DNA of 64,000 nt from Gluconacetobacter tumulisoli (GTDB lineage Bacteria; Pseudomonadota; Alphaproteobacteria; Acetobacterales; Acetobacteraceae): contig NZ_JABEQM010000003.1 in NCBI RefSeq assembly GCF_014174155.1, positions 186,001-250,000 of the forward strand. Direction: 5' to 3'. How positions within the stretch are numbered: position 1 is the stretch's first letter; each line of letters opens with the position of its first letter. The position numbers and the translations under genes are program-made. Below the pieces are notes generated by a model that was not told where the DNA came from, did no database searches, and saw only the letters and a program-made list of their open reading frames with translations. Below, in pieces: positions 37,180 through 45,721 of this stretch.

Positions 37180-38553
37180 TCAGTGATCGCGTCCGGCAGC
37201 CCGGACATCCGGCGCGGTGACGCGCATGTCGGATACGGCCTGGAGAATCTGCTGGCGCAGGACGACCTGCATCTGTCCGCTCTGGTGGATACCGTCCGGA
37301 AGGTGCTGGCCGGCGCCCAGTTCGGCGGCCAGGGCATCGACGTCGATGATGGCCAGTTCGCGCGTCTCGGCAATGTCATGGAGCATCAGGTTCAGCTCCT
37401 TGGCCGCGATGTTCGACAGGGTGTCGCTCATGGGCGCGTCGAAGGCCATGTAGCTTGATATATCCTCGTAGCCGGACGTCGACATGCGGTTCAGGACGAG
37501 GATCCGGCCCCCGGTGGTGCGGGCGAGCGTGTCGATCAGTTTCTCGTAGTCCCGGCGAATGGCGTCGATGGATCGCTTAACCGGCTCGAAGGCGCTGGTC
37601 AGCCAGGCCTGAATGGCGGGGCCGGCGGCGGCCTGATGGTGACGCATGACGTGGATATGGTACCCGAGCGTGCGGTGGCGCAGGATCGATTGCGGCTCGG
37701 CACTGAGGGAAAGCAGCACGGCGTCCGCCGGCCCCAGGCGCTGGGTCCCGGTGGAGGAGATGATGTTGTAATTGTCTTTCAGCGGCGTGTTCCGCAGCAC
37801 GGCCAACAGGGCGCCGGCGAACATCCAGTCGTCGGCCGTCGGCGGTACGGTGGAATTACCGAGAAAGCGGCGCAAATCCTCTGCAATCGCCTCGAACTGG
37901 GCCGGCGTCCGGCTCAGTTGGTCGAGCAGGACGGGCGCGCAGGGCGCGACCGGATGATCTGGAATGAAAACGAACTGCATCGCGTCCGAGGCGGCTTCGA
38001 ACATTTCCAGGAACGCGCATTGTTCGCCGAGGATGACGCCCGTGGCGTCACACAGGCCCAGGCTGAGAAGCGTGGCGGGAGTTTCGCCGTCCTCGCACCA
38101 CCAGCCGCGAGTGCGGCCGTTCCAGCCCGGCAGCAGCCCCGAATGCACGTCGGCCAACGCGGTCATGCGCCGCCCGGCTACCACGAGGAGGCGCAGGCGT
38201 CCCGGGTCGCTCTCGTCGACCGGTTGATCGGGTTCGATCAGTCCCAGGACCGTGTCCGGTTTCCAGGCATCTACCCCGCGAATGCTCAGATAGCCGCCGC
38301 GGGTCATTTCCGGATGGATGGTCAATCGACCGCTGACGCGGGGGGCGAAGACCACTTGCAATTCCAGCTCGTCGGCAACCGCGTGGTTGCGGCCGACGCG
38401 CACGCTGGACGGTTCCAGGCTGATATTGCAATAGGCAATGGGTTGGCCGGCACGGCAGAACTGACCCGTTTCGCGCAGCCAGCGCAATCCGGACCGTACG
38501 ATGGTGTAGCCGTCCGACATCAGCGGACCGAACCGCAAGGGAATTCCGTTCAT
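37180..38553 (-). CDS. Large SGNH-like protein with lipoyl-like N-terminal part
   Basis: A 457-residue protein of unknown function. The C-terminal third matches the two other SGNH-like proteins of this locus: ILVLNRMSTSGYED, NLMLHDIAETRELAIIDVD, and the DxxH block LPDGIHQSG. The N-terminal part resembles a biotinyl/lipoyl barrel-sandwich (GQFCRAGQPIAYCNI, then FAPRVSGRLTI), echoing PGQHCALGERIALFS in the protein encoded just upstream. No signal peptide or membrane segment. Its ATG overlaps the stop of the degenerate-lipoyl gene (ATGA). It is the last gene of the leftward run. Whether it is a hydrolase is unproven: a canonical GDSx block I is not visible. Confidence 0.65.
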   Translation of the reverse strand: MNGIPLRFGPLMSDGYTIVRSGLRWLRETGQFCRAGQPIAYCNISLEPSSVRVGRNHAVADELELQVVFAPRVSGRLTIHPEMTRGGYLSIRGVDAWKPDTVLGLIEPDQPVDESDPGRLRLLVVAGRRMTALADVHSGLLPGWNGRTRGWWCEDGETPATLLSLGLCDATGVILGEQCAFLEMFEAASDAMQFVFIPDHPVAPCAPVLLDQLSRTPAQFEAIAEDLRRFLGNSTVPPTADDWMFAGALLAVLRNTPLKDNYNIISSTGTQRLGPADAVLLSLSAEPQSILRHRTLGYHIHVMRHHQAAAGPAIQAWLTSAFEPVKRSIDAIRRDYEKLIDTLARTTGGRILVLNRMSTSGYEDISSYMAFDAPMSDTLSNIAAKELNLMLHDIAETRELAIIDVDALAAELGAGQHLPDGIHQSGQMQVVLRQQILQAVSDMRVTAPDVRAAGRDH

Positions 38554-38918
38554 GAATGGCTTCCCGTCCACATCCCGTCGTGATGGATGATACCCGCGAT
38601 GGTGCAGCGTACCTGGCGTGTCGCGTCCTGATCGATCGGTTCGGTGGGATCGGTGCTGAACAGCGCGATCCGTTCGCCGAGGGCGCAATGCTGCCCCGGC
38701 TGAACATCGATCTGTCGGAGATAGACGGCCTCGCGCAGGACCAGACGATAGAACGACACGGGCGGGCATTCCTGGGCGAACGCGCTGCTGAGGTCCACGC
38801 TCAGATCCATGAGCTTGCTTCCCAGTCGGAGCGCATCATCCCGGGCACTGTACAGGCATTCTATGGTGGCGCCGGACATCTGCGGAACGATGACGGGCAT
38901 CTTGAATTCGTAAAGCAT
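38550..38918 (-). CDS. Degenerate lipoyl-domain-like protein lacking the lipoyl lysine
   Basis: A 122-residue protein homologous to the lipoyl carrier at 44.4 kb. Both begin M-x-Y-x-x-x-x-P-x-x-VP and share PG..CA.G.R.ALFS in the C-terminal half (here PGQHCALGERIALFS). Where the carrier has ETHK at residues 40-43, this protein has SVDL, so the modifiable Lys43 is Leu. It therefore cannot be lipoylated at that site and may be a structural or docking version. Its stop overlaps the start of the large SGNH-like gene. The start at 38918 gives the homologous N-terminus. Confidence 0.7.
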   Translation of the reverse strand: MLYEFKMPVIVPQMSGATIECLYSARDDALRLGSKLMDLSVDLSSAFAQECPPVSFYRLVLREAVYLRQIDVQPGQHCALGERIALFSTDPTEPIDQDATRQVRCTIAGIIHHDGMWTGSHS

Positions 38919-39126
38919 TGTCAGTCCCAATGTATAAAAATTATGAAATAACAAATTGATGAAATGAAATATGATCAAATGAGGCGATGTTTGGGGCGAC
39001 GACCCGTATAACGATCCCGATATCCGCGGGGTTTCCGAAAATCTTAAAAAATCCTTAACTACAATTCAGTTTACAAAGGAATCGATGCCGGCATCCGTGC
39101 ACGAAACCTGAAATCGGACCGCGATC

Positions 39127-40323
39127 TCAGCTGACGGCGACATGGTCGTTATAGATGGAGGTTCCGTCCGGGCCGATCAGGCTGATATCGACGCCATCGC
39201 CCCGGGAGGTTTGCAGGATGCGCCAGGTCGGCGGGATCGTCACGCCGACAGACCCGGTAAAGGCCCGGGGCAAGCATTGGGTGATCATGCGAGCGTCCAC
39301 CCGCCCGAAGAAATGGTCGCGCCAGGCTGGATCCTGACCACCCATCGACAGATCCCAGCTCATGAAATCAAACGACGCCCATCCCTGGTTGTCGAGCCAG
39401 ACCTCCGACCAATAGTGCAGCGTCGGCGAGCGCCGATAGAGGAAATGTCCGCTGACCAGCCGGGCCGGGATGCCATGCGCGCGGCATAGCGCGACAAAAA
39501 ATGCCGATCCAAGCTGGCAATCGCAGCACCTGGCTTCGAGGACCCAGTCAAGGGGTGCGTCTATCCCGATCTGGTCATAATGTACCGGACCGGAAAGGAA
39601 CTCGTCGATCATGAAATCCCAGAAGGCCCGCACCGCGATGTCCGGCGCGGCATCTCCGCCCAGTCGGCGGGCAAGGGCCGCGATCGGATCGGAAAGCTTG
39701 ATCAATCCTTCATCCGGGCGCAGGTAAAGATCGCGATCGGGTGGATTCGCAGCGTCCGAGGCGGGTCGTGGACGGAAGCAGATCTCGGCCCCGATGGTGA
39801 CATCTTCCCCTGCCGCGGGCTGCACCTGCACGTCCAGGCGTCCATCCCCCAGGACGCAGGTTGCCCCGTGATCGGGACCATGGGGACGGATATCGAGAAA
39901 ATCGCATCGGTCACGGAGCGGCAGGGCCAATCTCAGACGTTTTGCTCTGCCCGGCGAGGTATTCCGGAAATTGTAGGTCCGCCGAAGGCTGAGCGTTACC
40001 GGCCCATCCGCCTTCGCGGCCAGGTCACCGACCAGTTGGCGGCTGGTCGTCACATAATGATTCTGCCAGAAATCATCGCGGCCGACAGTTCCGGCATGCT
40101 TAAGGGAATGCACGACCTCGACGGGGTCGAAAAAACGCCGGCCCGTCGGGTCGAGACGGACGCCAAGGCCGCATTCGATCCAGCGGTCCAGGGCCTCCTG
40201 CGCAGTGGTCCGGGCATGATCGGTATCGTCGCAAAACGCCCAGCCCAGCAGAAGCAGCGTGTCCAGAACGCGATCTTCATCGACGGTTCTGTATCGGTCT
40301 TCGAATGTCAAGGCTGTTGCCAT
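39127..40323 (-). CDS. Transglutaminase-like (papain-fold) protein
   Basis: A 398-residue cytoplasmic-looking protein. The transglutaminase core is in the C-terminal half: the Cys in CCDCQLGSAFFVALCRAHG, the His in TLHYWSEVWLD, and the Asp in GWASFDFMSW form the expected Cys-His-Asp triad order. The N-terminal ~200 residues are beta-rich with no clear family. Bacterial members are often peptidases, amidases or peptide-bond-forming enzymes. It lies between the SMR-like gene (116 bp) and the degenerate-lipoyl gene (208 bp) inside a glycan cluster, which is unusual. The substrate is unknown. Confidence 0.72.
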   Translation of the reverse strand: MATALTFEDRYRTVDEDRVLDTLLLLGWAFCDDTDHARTTAQEALDRWIECGLGVRLDPTGRRFFDPVEVVHSLKHAGTVGRDDFWQNHYVTTSRQLVGDLAAKADGPVTLSLRRTYNFRNTSPGRAKRLRLALPLRDRCDFLDIRPHGPDHGATCVLGDGRLDVQVQPAAGEDVTIGAEICFRPRPASDAANPPDRDLYLRPDEGLIKLSDPIAALARRLGGDAAPDIAVRAFWDFMIDEFLSGPVHYDQIGIDAPLDWVLEARCCDCQLGSAFFVALCRAHGIPARLVSGHFLYRRSPTLHYWSEVWLDNQGWASFDFMSWDLSMGGQDPAWRDHFFGRVDARMITQCLPRAFTGSVGVTIPPTWRILQTSRGDGVDISLIGPDGTSIYNDHVAVS

Positions 40324-40439
40324 CGATGATCTCCGGGCGATCGTATTTCAGGTTCGGAATATTATCTGTCGATGCATCGATAAATCAGGCGAATGACCGG
40401 TCGCGATGCCTGTGGAATGGCGGAGACATCGGGAGCGCC

Positions 40440-40820
40440 CTACGTGGCGCGGGCCATCAGGACGACACCGGACACGATCACCACCAACCCAACGATCCGC
40501 ATCGGATGGATATTCTCGCCAAGAAAGATGATCCCGGCGAGGACGGTCAGTACGATACCGAATGCGACGCAGGGATAGGCCTGGGAGACGTCGATACGCG
40601 CCAGGACCAGAAGCCAGACGACGGCGCTCAGACCGAAGGCCAGCAATCCCAGGACGACCGGCACATTCAGCGCGATTACCGACATCGCTTCCCACAGGCC
40701 GGCCCTGTTCGCGATCGCGGCCTGGACCGCCCGGTCGGACATGCCCGTCTTCAGCAGGATCTGGGCGGAAGAGGACAGCAGCACGCTGACAAGTACAAGA
40801 CCAACGGTTCCGAATGTCAT
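40440..40820 (-). CDS. SMR/EamA-type small membrane protein (ArnE/ArnF-like)
   Basis: A 126-residue protein with four hydrophobic helices (GTVGLVLVSVLLSSSAQILL at the start, SQAYPCVAFGIVLTVLAGII and a final VGLVVIVSGVVLMAR). The pattern fits small-multidrug-resistance/ArnE-ArnF-like proteins that flip polyprenyl-phosphate-linked sugars. Its ATG overlaps the stop of the polytopic glycosyltransferase-like gene (ATGA). In that setting a lipid-linked-sugar flippase role is more likely than drug export. Confidence 0.78.
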   Translation of the reverse strand: MTFGTVGLVLVSVLLSSSAQILLKTGMSDRAVQAAIANRAGLWEAMSVIALNVPVVLGLLAFGLSAVVWLLVLARIDVSQAYPCVAFGIVLTVLAGIIFLGENIHPMRIVGLVVIVSGVVLMARAT

Positions 40821-42538
40821 GGCGCAGGGGCTCCCGGCACGGTGAAAAGACACAGGCGGCCAAATCGGGTTGCCTGGGGATGCGGATCGATTTGCGTGCA
40901 GTCATCGACCACATAGGCAATGCCATGATCCGCGGCATAGGACAGGCGTTGGGGCAAATTCCTCAATGTTCTCACCTCCGTCATCCGGGCCTGCCATGTC
41001 CGGAAATAGGCGGGCGCCCACATGACGGCCGCCCCCGCCTGGGAAAATACCCATGTCTGCCGGTGAGAAAAATACGGGAATACGATGGCTCCCTCGAACA
41101 GTTGCTCCTGGTCCGCACTGGTTCGGGGAAACATGCCCGTATCCCGCAAGATCCCAGGGGGGACGAGAAACAGGGCATCCGATGCCGTATGGACGCGGGC
41201 CCATTCACCCAGGGCCTGCCAGTCATTTCGCCGGTCGACATAGGCGCGGTCGGACGCCAGGGCGTGATAGATCCGCATTCCGTTGAACAGAACGACAGGC
41301 ACCAGCAGGGCCGGTGCCGCGTAGGTGCGCCACGAACCGGCCGAGAGCGGCCATGTCCGCCGCACCAGCAATATCGGAATGACCACCGGCATCAGGATCT
41401 TGGCCGTGCAGGACAGCAGGATAAGCAGCGGCGCCCAGACGAGACGATCCGTTTCGTTTCGGGAAAGGATCCAGCGGGTCGACAGGCCAGCGATTGCAGC
41501 CGCCGCCAGCAGATGTACCGTGGTCCCCGATCGCAGCAGATGGAGGTTCAGCAGCATGCGCGCATGGGTCGCGAAAGGAAGAAAGACGCCGACGATCCAG
41601 ACGGCGGCGGCCCCCCACAATGCGGCTGTCAGAAACGAACCGGGCACCCGCAGCATCTGCGCGGCGATCAGGCCGCAGCAGAAAATGCTCGCCAGAAGGC
41701 AGACCTCCCGAAAGACGGTGGTCCATATCAGGAAATGATCGGGAAAGAACGATATAAGATAAGCGATATAGTCGAAATCGAGCGGCGTTCCGGCGTAGGG
41801 ATTGGCCAGGATATTGCGGATGACGGGCGCTGCCAGAAGCGCGGAGATGGCAAGGCCTGCCCCCCCTTGCAGCAGGAGCGACGACCATGTCCATTTTCCC
41901 CGTCGCCACTGGGACCAGAGAATGAATGCAAGGGGAACCGCGGTCCAGACGGCGATGAAGGCGTTGATGAAGAACGTCACGCCATTCATTGCGAACGCGG
42001 CGGCGACCCGTCCCCGCGCGGCCCAGGCCAGGGCCAGCAGGGTCGTTCCATTTGCCAGTTCGGACTGCGTGAAGGTGTTGATCAGAAGCCCCCCGGCACC
42101 CGCGTCGGCGAAATCGCGCAACGTCGAGGACAAGGCGAGGAGCACCGTGAATGTCGCCTGTTCCTTCGTGCTTTCGATACCGAGAAGGCTGGCCCATGCC
42201 AGAAATCCGGAGAACAGAAGCATGCGCGACAGGATCTGGAATATGAACAGAATCGCGTAGACGTCCTGCCCGTGCACGCGGTCGGACAGCAATTGCCAGA
42301 AGCCGGACGAATAGTAGCGCAGGCTCTGTATAAACAGGTCGTTCGCGAATTGCGGTTCGTTATAAAGACCGGCCAGGATAGGAAGGTGATAGATATTATT
42401 CAATTGGCCGCCGACGTGCCCGGACAACGCCACCGAAAAGAACGCGCCGAACGAGACGATCGCGCACGCGACGCCCCATTGTGGGATGCGCCGTGCGCGC
42501 AGGAGTGCGGCACTCGGGGGGATGGCGGACGCCGTCAT
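40817..42538 (-). CDS. Polytopic membrane glycosyltransferase-like protein (GT-C type candidate)
   Basis: A 573-residue protein with about 12 membrane segments and a C-terminal periplasmic domain (WQALGEWARVHTASDALFLVPP, DDCTQIDPHP). That topology matches polyprenyl-phosphate-sugar-dependent GT-C enzymes, although the family motif is weak. The start at 42538 is one base after the UbiA-gene stop (TGA-C-ATG) and its own stop overlaps the SMR-like start, so the three genes are one translational unit. It probably transfers a sugar from a polyprenyl phosphate donor onto a glycan in the periplasm. Confidence 0.65.
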   Translation of the reverse strand: MTASAIPPSAALLRARRIPQWGVACAIVSFGAFFSVALSGHVGGQLNNIYHLPILAGLYNEPQFANDLFIQSLRYYSSGFWQLLSDRVHGQDVYAILFIFQILSRMLLFSGFLAWASLLGIESTKEQATFTVLLALSSTLRDFADAGAGGLLINTFTQSELANGTTLLALAWAARGRVAAAFAMNGVTFFINAFIAVWTAVPLAFILWSQWRRGKWTWSSLLLQGGAGLAISALLAAPVIRNILANPYAGTPLDFDYIAYLISFFPDHFLIWTTVFREVCLLASIFCCGLIAAQMLRVPGSFLTAALWGAAAVWIVGVFLPFATHARMLLNLHLLRSGTTVHLLAAAAIAGLSTRWILSRNETDRLVWAPLLILLSCTAKILMPVVIPILLVRRTWPLSAGSWRTYAAPALLVPVVLFNGMRIYHALASDRAYVDRRNDWQALGEWARVHTASDALFLVPPGILRDTGMFPRTSADQEQLFEGAIVFPYFSHRQTWVFSQAGAAVMWAPAYFRTWQARMTEVRTLRNLPQRLSYAADHGIAYVVDDCTQIDPHPQATRFGRLCLFTVPGAPAP

Positions 42539-42539
42539 G

Positions 42540-43979
42540 TCAGATCGAGGCCAGGACGACGAGGATCGAGCATCCGACGGCATAGCGGCAGGTTCTGTCG
42601 CGCAAGGCCCAGATGACCGGATCGTCGTGCATCTGGCGTCGATGGGCGACCAGAAGGGCCCGTGCTAGGATGAACAGGAGAATGGGCGACAGGACCCAGA
42701 GAATGTACGGGTGACTATACATGGCCCTGACGGAATCGGAGGTAATATACAGGGTGAAGACCGTCACGGCATTGGTCCCGCAGGCCGCGGCCAGGGCCGC
42801 CAGGATCACGAGATCGTCCTTGCGGTATGCCCGGCTGCTCGATTCCGGAAGATTGCCGTCCAGTCGAACGAGAAGTTCGGTATATCTCTTGATCAGGGCA
42901 AGAGAGGTGAATACGAAGAGCGAGAATGCCAGGATCCATTCGGACAGGAAGATGCCTGTCGCGGCCGCGCCCCCGATCAGCCTGGCCGTGTATAAAAGTG
43001 CAAGACCGACGACGTCTCCAAGCATCTTGCGCTTGAGCCAGAAGGAATAGCCCGTCGTCAGGGCAACGTAGCCCGCCAGTGTGATCGAAAACACCCATGG
43101 CAGGACAAGACAGGCGGCAATGGCGCAAAGGCCCAGTATCGGAATAGCCGACAGGGCGGAATGGAGCGACAGGGCCCCACTTGCCAATGGACGTCGTCTT
43201 TTGGAGGGGTGCAGACGGTCGTCGCCCAGGTCGACCATATCATTCAGCAGATATATGGCGGACGCGGTGACGCAGAAGGCAAGGAACGCGGCGCAGCTGG
43301 CGGCCAGCGTTCCGATGTGGAAAGCGTGTGCGGCAAGTGCCGGCAGAAACACCAGCACGTTTTTCGCGTATTGATGGACGCGAAGGGCACGCGCCCATAT
43401 TTTTATCGTGTGACCCGGCTTTTCGATTATATCGACATTTTCCAGCTCGTTCAGCTTCCTGAGCGACCGGCCGTCGAGCCCGATGGCATGGCGGCGGCGG
43501 GCATGACGCCAGATCGCCAGATCATGGCGATGGTTGCCGACATAGTCGAAGCCCTGGTCGCCGAATGCGTCGACCAGGACGCGCGCCTTGTTGTCGCCCG
43601 CGAGATTGTGGTGCTTGTTGCTGGCGAACAGCCCGTCGAAATTGCCCAGATGGTCAGCCACCGCATGTGCAAGGCGCTCGTTCGAGGCTGTGGCGAGATA
43701 GACCGGCCGACCCTCCATCCGGGCTTCGTCGATCAGGTTCAGGACGGCCTGATGGTAAGGCAGCGTCGAGGCATCGATTTCGGCGCGCGACGCGACCTCC
43801 TGTTTCAAATGGGACCGGCCGCGACATAAGGAGAGAAGCAGGAGGGGCAGGGTCGCCGGATTTCGCCCGACGCAGTTGAAAAAGGATTCTATGAGAAGAT
43901 CCGACGCTATGAGCGTGCCGTCCAGATCGACAACCAACGGATGCGAATGGGTTTGACCCAGGGACACTGCTAAATTCAT
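42540..43979 (-). CDS. HAD-UbiA fusion, polyprenyl-phosphate phosphoribosyltransferase (DPPR synthase)-like
   Basis: A 479-residue fusion. Residues 1-190 form a HAD phosphatase domain (VVDLDGTL with D18/D20; GFDYVGNHRHD near 145). The rest is a UbiA-type membrane prenyltransferase with LNDMVDLGDDRLHPSKRRRP and YSFWLKRKMLGDVVGLALLY. Both motifs match decaprenyl-phosphate 5-phosphoribose synthases. Such enzymes join PRPP to polyprenyl phosphate; the fused phosphatase would remove the 5-phosphate. The product would be polyprenyl-phosphoryl-ribose or, after epimerisation by DprE1/E2 enzymes (not seen here), arabinose. GAGG lies six bases before ATG. It is the first gene of a three-gene cassette. 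Confidence 0.8.
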   Translation of the reverse strand: MNLAVSLGQTHSHPLVVDLDGTLIASDLLIESFFNCVGRNPATLPLLLLSLCRGRSHLKQEVASRAEIDASTLPYHQAVLNLIDEARMEGRPVYLATASNERLAHAVADHLGNFDGLFASNKHHNLAGDNKARVLVDAFGDQGFDYVGNHRHDLAIWRHARRRHAIGLDGRSLRKLNELENVDIIEKPGHTIKIWARALRVHQYAKNVLVFLPALAAHAFHIGTLAASCAAFLAFCVTASAIYLLNDMVDLGDDRLHPSKRRRPLASGALSLHSALSAIPILGLCAIAACLVLPWVFSITLAGYVALTTGYSFWLKRKMLGDVVGLALLYTARLIGGAAATGIFLSEWILAFSLFVFTSLALIKRYTELLVRLDGNLPESSSRAYRKDDLVILAALAAACGTNAVTVFTLYITSDSVRAMYSHPYILWVLSPILLFILARALLVAHRRQMHDDPVIWALRDRTCRYAVGCSILVVLASI

Positions 43980-44397
43980 GTGCGCCTCAAGGTGTATTAA
44001 ATATTAAATGAAAATATTCTATATAATAAGAATATAGATGATTTTTATATCAAAAAATACTCTGCGCTAAAATGCAGCTTGTTTCTAACGGCGTTCTGTC
44101 CGGTTGGTTCCTGTCGGATGTTACAAAAACTTACATTTCTGACAGATCGTTCGTTCGTGATGCCCTTGTGTGCAGCGGCAAATTCATCGGACCGTTTCTC
44201 GACGCCGTCGCCGTTCACGGTCGATGCCTGCCATGTGCCATCCGAGGGTTTGCGGCGATGTCGATATAAAAACGCGGGTGAAATAGACGGCAAGCATGAA
44301 ATGAGATGGAGATGCCGGCACGTGGCGACCTCCATATGCTTGCCGTTACATTTCGGTATGAACGCAAAGGGAATGGCGGGCTCAGATGGCGGGTCGG
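43980..44397. other. Intergenic region between the lipoyl-carrier gene and the UbiA-fusion cassette
   Basis: 418 bp with no supported gene. The stretch 43995-44060 is very AT-rich and contains an ATATTCT/AGAATAT inverted repeat (about 44014-44035). It is the likely promoter region for the leftward HAD-UbiA cassette, separating it from the E1/lipoyl operon. A 96-codon minus-strand frame (44045-44335) has no protein-like features and was not called. Confidence 0.5.
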
Positions 44398-44703
44398 CTA
44401 TGTCACCTCGAAATCGACCAGGATATCGGTTGCCGCCGCGTCGCCGTCAGGCAACGGCTTATCCGCGCTGTCCGAGAAGAGCGCCAGGCGCTGGCCGACG
44501 GCGCACCAGTCCCCGGGTTCGGCGCGTATTTCGCGCAAAATTCCGGCCTGACCGGCACGGACCTCGACCACCGCCTTGTGGGTTTCCAGTTCGACGATCA
44601 GGTCACCCGGTGCAAATGTCGATCCCACGTCGCCGTGCCATTCCAGGATACGGATTTCCTCGACGCCCGGTACTGCGGCGGGAACTGACAATTGATAGAT
44701 CAT
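44398..44703 (-). CDS. Free-standing lipoyl (E2-type carrier) domain protein
   Basis: A 101-residue single-domain protein. It opens MIYQLSVPAAVPGVEEI, with the lipoylation site ELETHKAVVEV placing the modifiable Lys at residue 43, and GDWCAVGQRLALFS after it. This is the barrel-sandwich carrier of 2-oxoacid dehydrogenase complexes, but the catalytic E2 acyltransferase domain and E1-binding domain are absent. AGGAGG lies seven bases before ATG. It follows the E1 beta gene by 28 bp, so it should receive the acyl or hydroxyalkyl group made by E1. What takes the group next is the open question. Confidence 0.85.
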   Translation of the reverse strand: MIYQLSVPAAVPGVEEIRILEWHGDVGSTFAPGDLIVELETHKAVVEVRAGQAGILREIRAEPGDWCAVGQRLALFSDSADKPLPDGDAAATDILVDFEVT

Positions 44704-44731
44704 TATTATCCTCCTTGTTTTTTGTGTGAGA

Positions 44732-45721
44732 TCAACGCGCCAGAAGCGCGCGGATGGCGTCCGCCACGCGGGGGGCGTCGGGAATGCAGGCGGCCTCCAG
44801 CACCGGATTCGACGATACCGGGGCGGGAAGGGCGCCAATGCGGGTCCACGGTTTCGGGCCGGTGCGTTCGAACGTCTGGATTGCGACCTCGGTCCCGACG
44901 CCGCAAACGACCTGGCCCTCTTCAAGGGTCAGCAATCGGCCGGTCCGTTCGACGGAACCCGCGACGGTATCGATATCCAGCGGTGCGAGACTGCGCAGGT
45001 CGATGACATCGCAGGATATGCCGTCCTGCGCGACGATCTGCGCGGCGTCGAGCGCGACGCGCATCATGTAGCCGTGGCTGACGACGGTCACGTCGGATCC
45101 GTCGCGTCGTATGCAGGCCTTGCCGAACGGAACGAGGGTTTCCGTAACCGGCGTGTCGCCGGGTGTCGGGAACAACCGTTTGTGGTCGATATAGACCACC
45201 GGCCCGTCGCACCGCAAAGCCGTCTTCATCAGGCCGTAGGCATCGGCGGGCGTCGAGGGAGCGACGACCCGCAGGCCCGGCACGCTCATCAGCCATGCCT
45301 CGATGCATTGGGAATGGGCGACGCCTTGTCCCTGGGCACCCGCCGTGGTCTTGACCACCATCGGCGCGGACAGGCCGCCCGCCGTCTTGTAGCGGAGCTT
45401 GGCCGCGTAATTGATCAGGGCGTCGAAGCCGAGCATCAGGAAATCCATGTAGGTGATGCTGACCAACGGACGATAGCCCGCCGCCGCGGCGCCGGCGGCG
45501 ATTCCAATGGTCGCGGCCTCGGCGACCGGCGTGTCGCGTATGCGATCCGGGCCGAATATCTTGTAAAGCCCATCGAATTCCCGATAGGAGCCGCCGAAGG
45601 CGCCGACGTCCTGGCCGAGAATCAGGACATGGGGGTCCAGCGTCATTTCCTCGCGGACGGCACGTGTCACGGCTTCGCGGAAAAACATCCGGGCCATGGC
45701 GGGTTTCTGTTCATACAACAT
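44732..45721 (-). CDS. 2-oxoacid dehydrogenase E1 beta-type subunit
   Basis: A 329-residue transketolase-like subunit. It has MARMFFREAVTRAVREEM, HVLILGQDVGAFGGSYREF, and the ThDP-activating Glu68 in DTPVAEAATIGIAAGAA. The C-terminal transketolase domain has VIDLRSLAPLDIDTV and the closing EEGQVVCGVGTE. With E1 alpha it forms the ThDP enzyme that decarboxylates 2-oxoacids, or cleaves ketose phosphates in some secondary-metabolite systems. The start at 45721 overlaps the E1 alpha stop by 11 bp. The pair is embedded in a glycan operon, not beside E2/E3 genes. Confidence 0.9.
   Translation of the reverse strand: MLYEQKPAMARMFFREAVTRAVREEMTLDPHVLILGQDVGAFGGSYREFDGLYKIFGPDRIRDTPVAEAATIGIAAGAAAAGYRPLVSITYMDFLMLGFDALINYAAKLRYKTAGGLSAPMVVKTTAGAQGQGVAHSQCIEAWLMSVPGLRVVAPSTPADAYGLMKTALRCDGPVVYIDHKRLFPTPGDTPVTETLVPFGKACIRRDGSDVTVVSHGYMMRVALDAAQIVAQDGISCDVIDLRSLAPLDIDTVAGSVERTGRLLTLEEGQVVCGVGTEVAIQTFERTGPKPWTRIGALPAPVSSNPVLEAACIPDAPRVADAIRALLAR

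Noticed and set aside
44045-44335. 96-codon minus-strand frame between the lipoyl gene and the HAD-UbiA gene
   Set aside because: No strong start, no hydrophobic or domain pattern; part is in the AT-rich promoter-like stretch.
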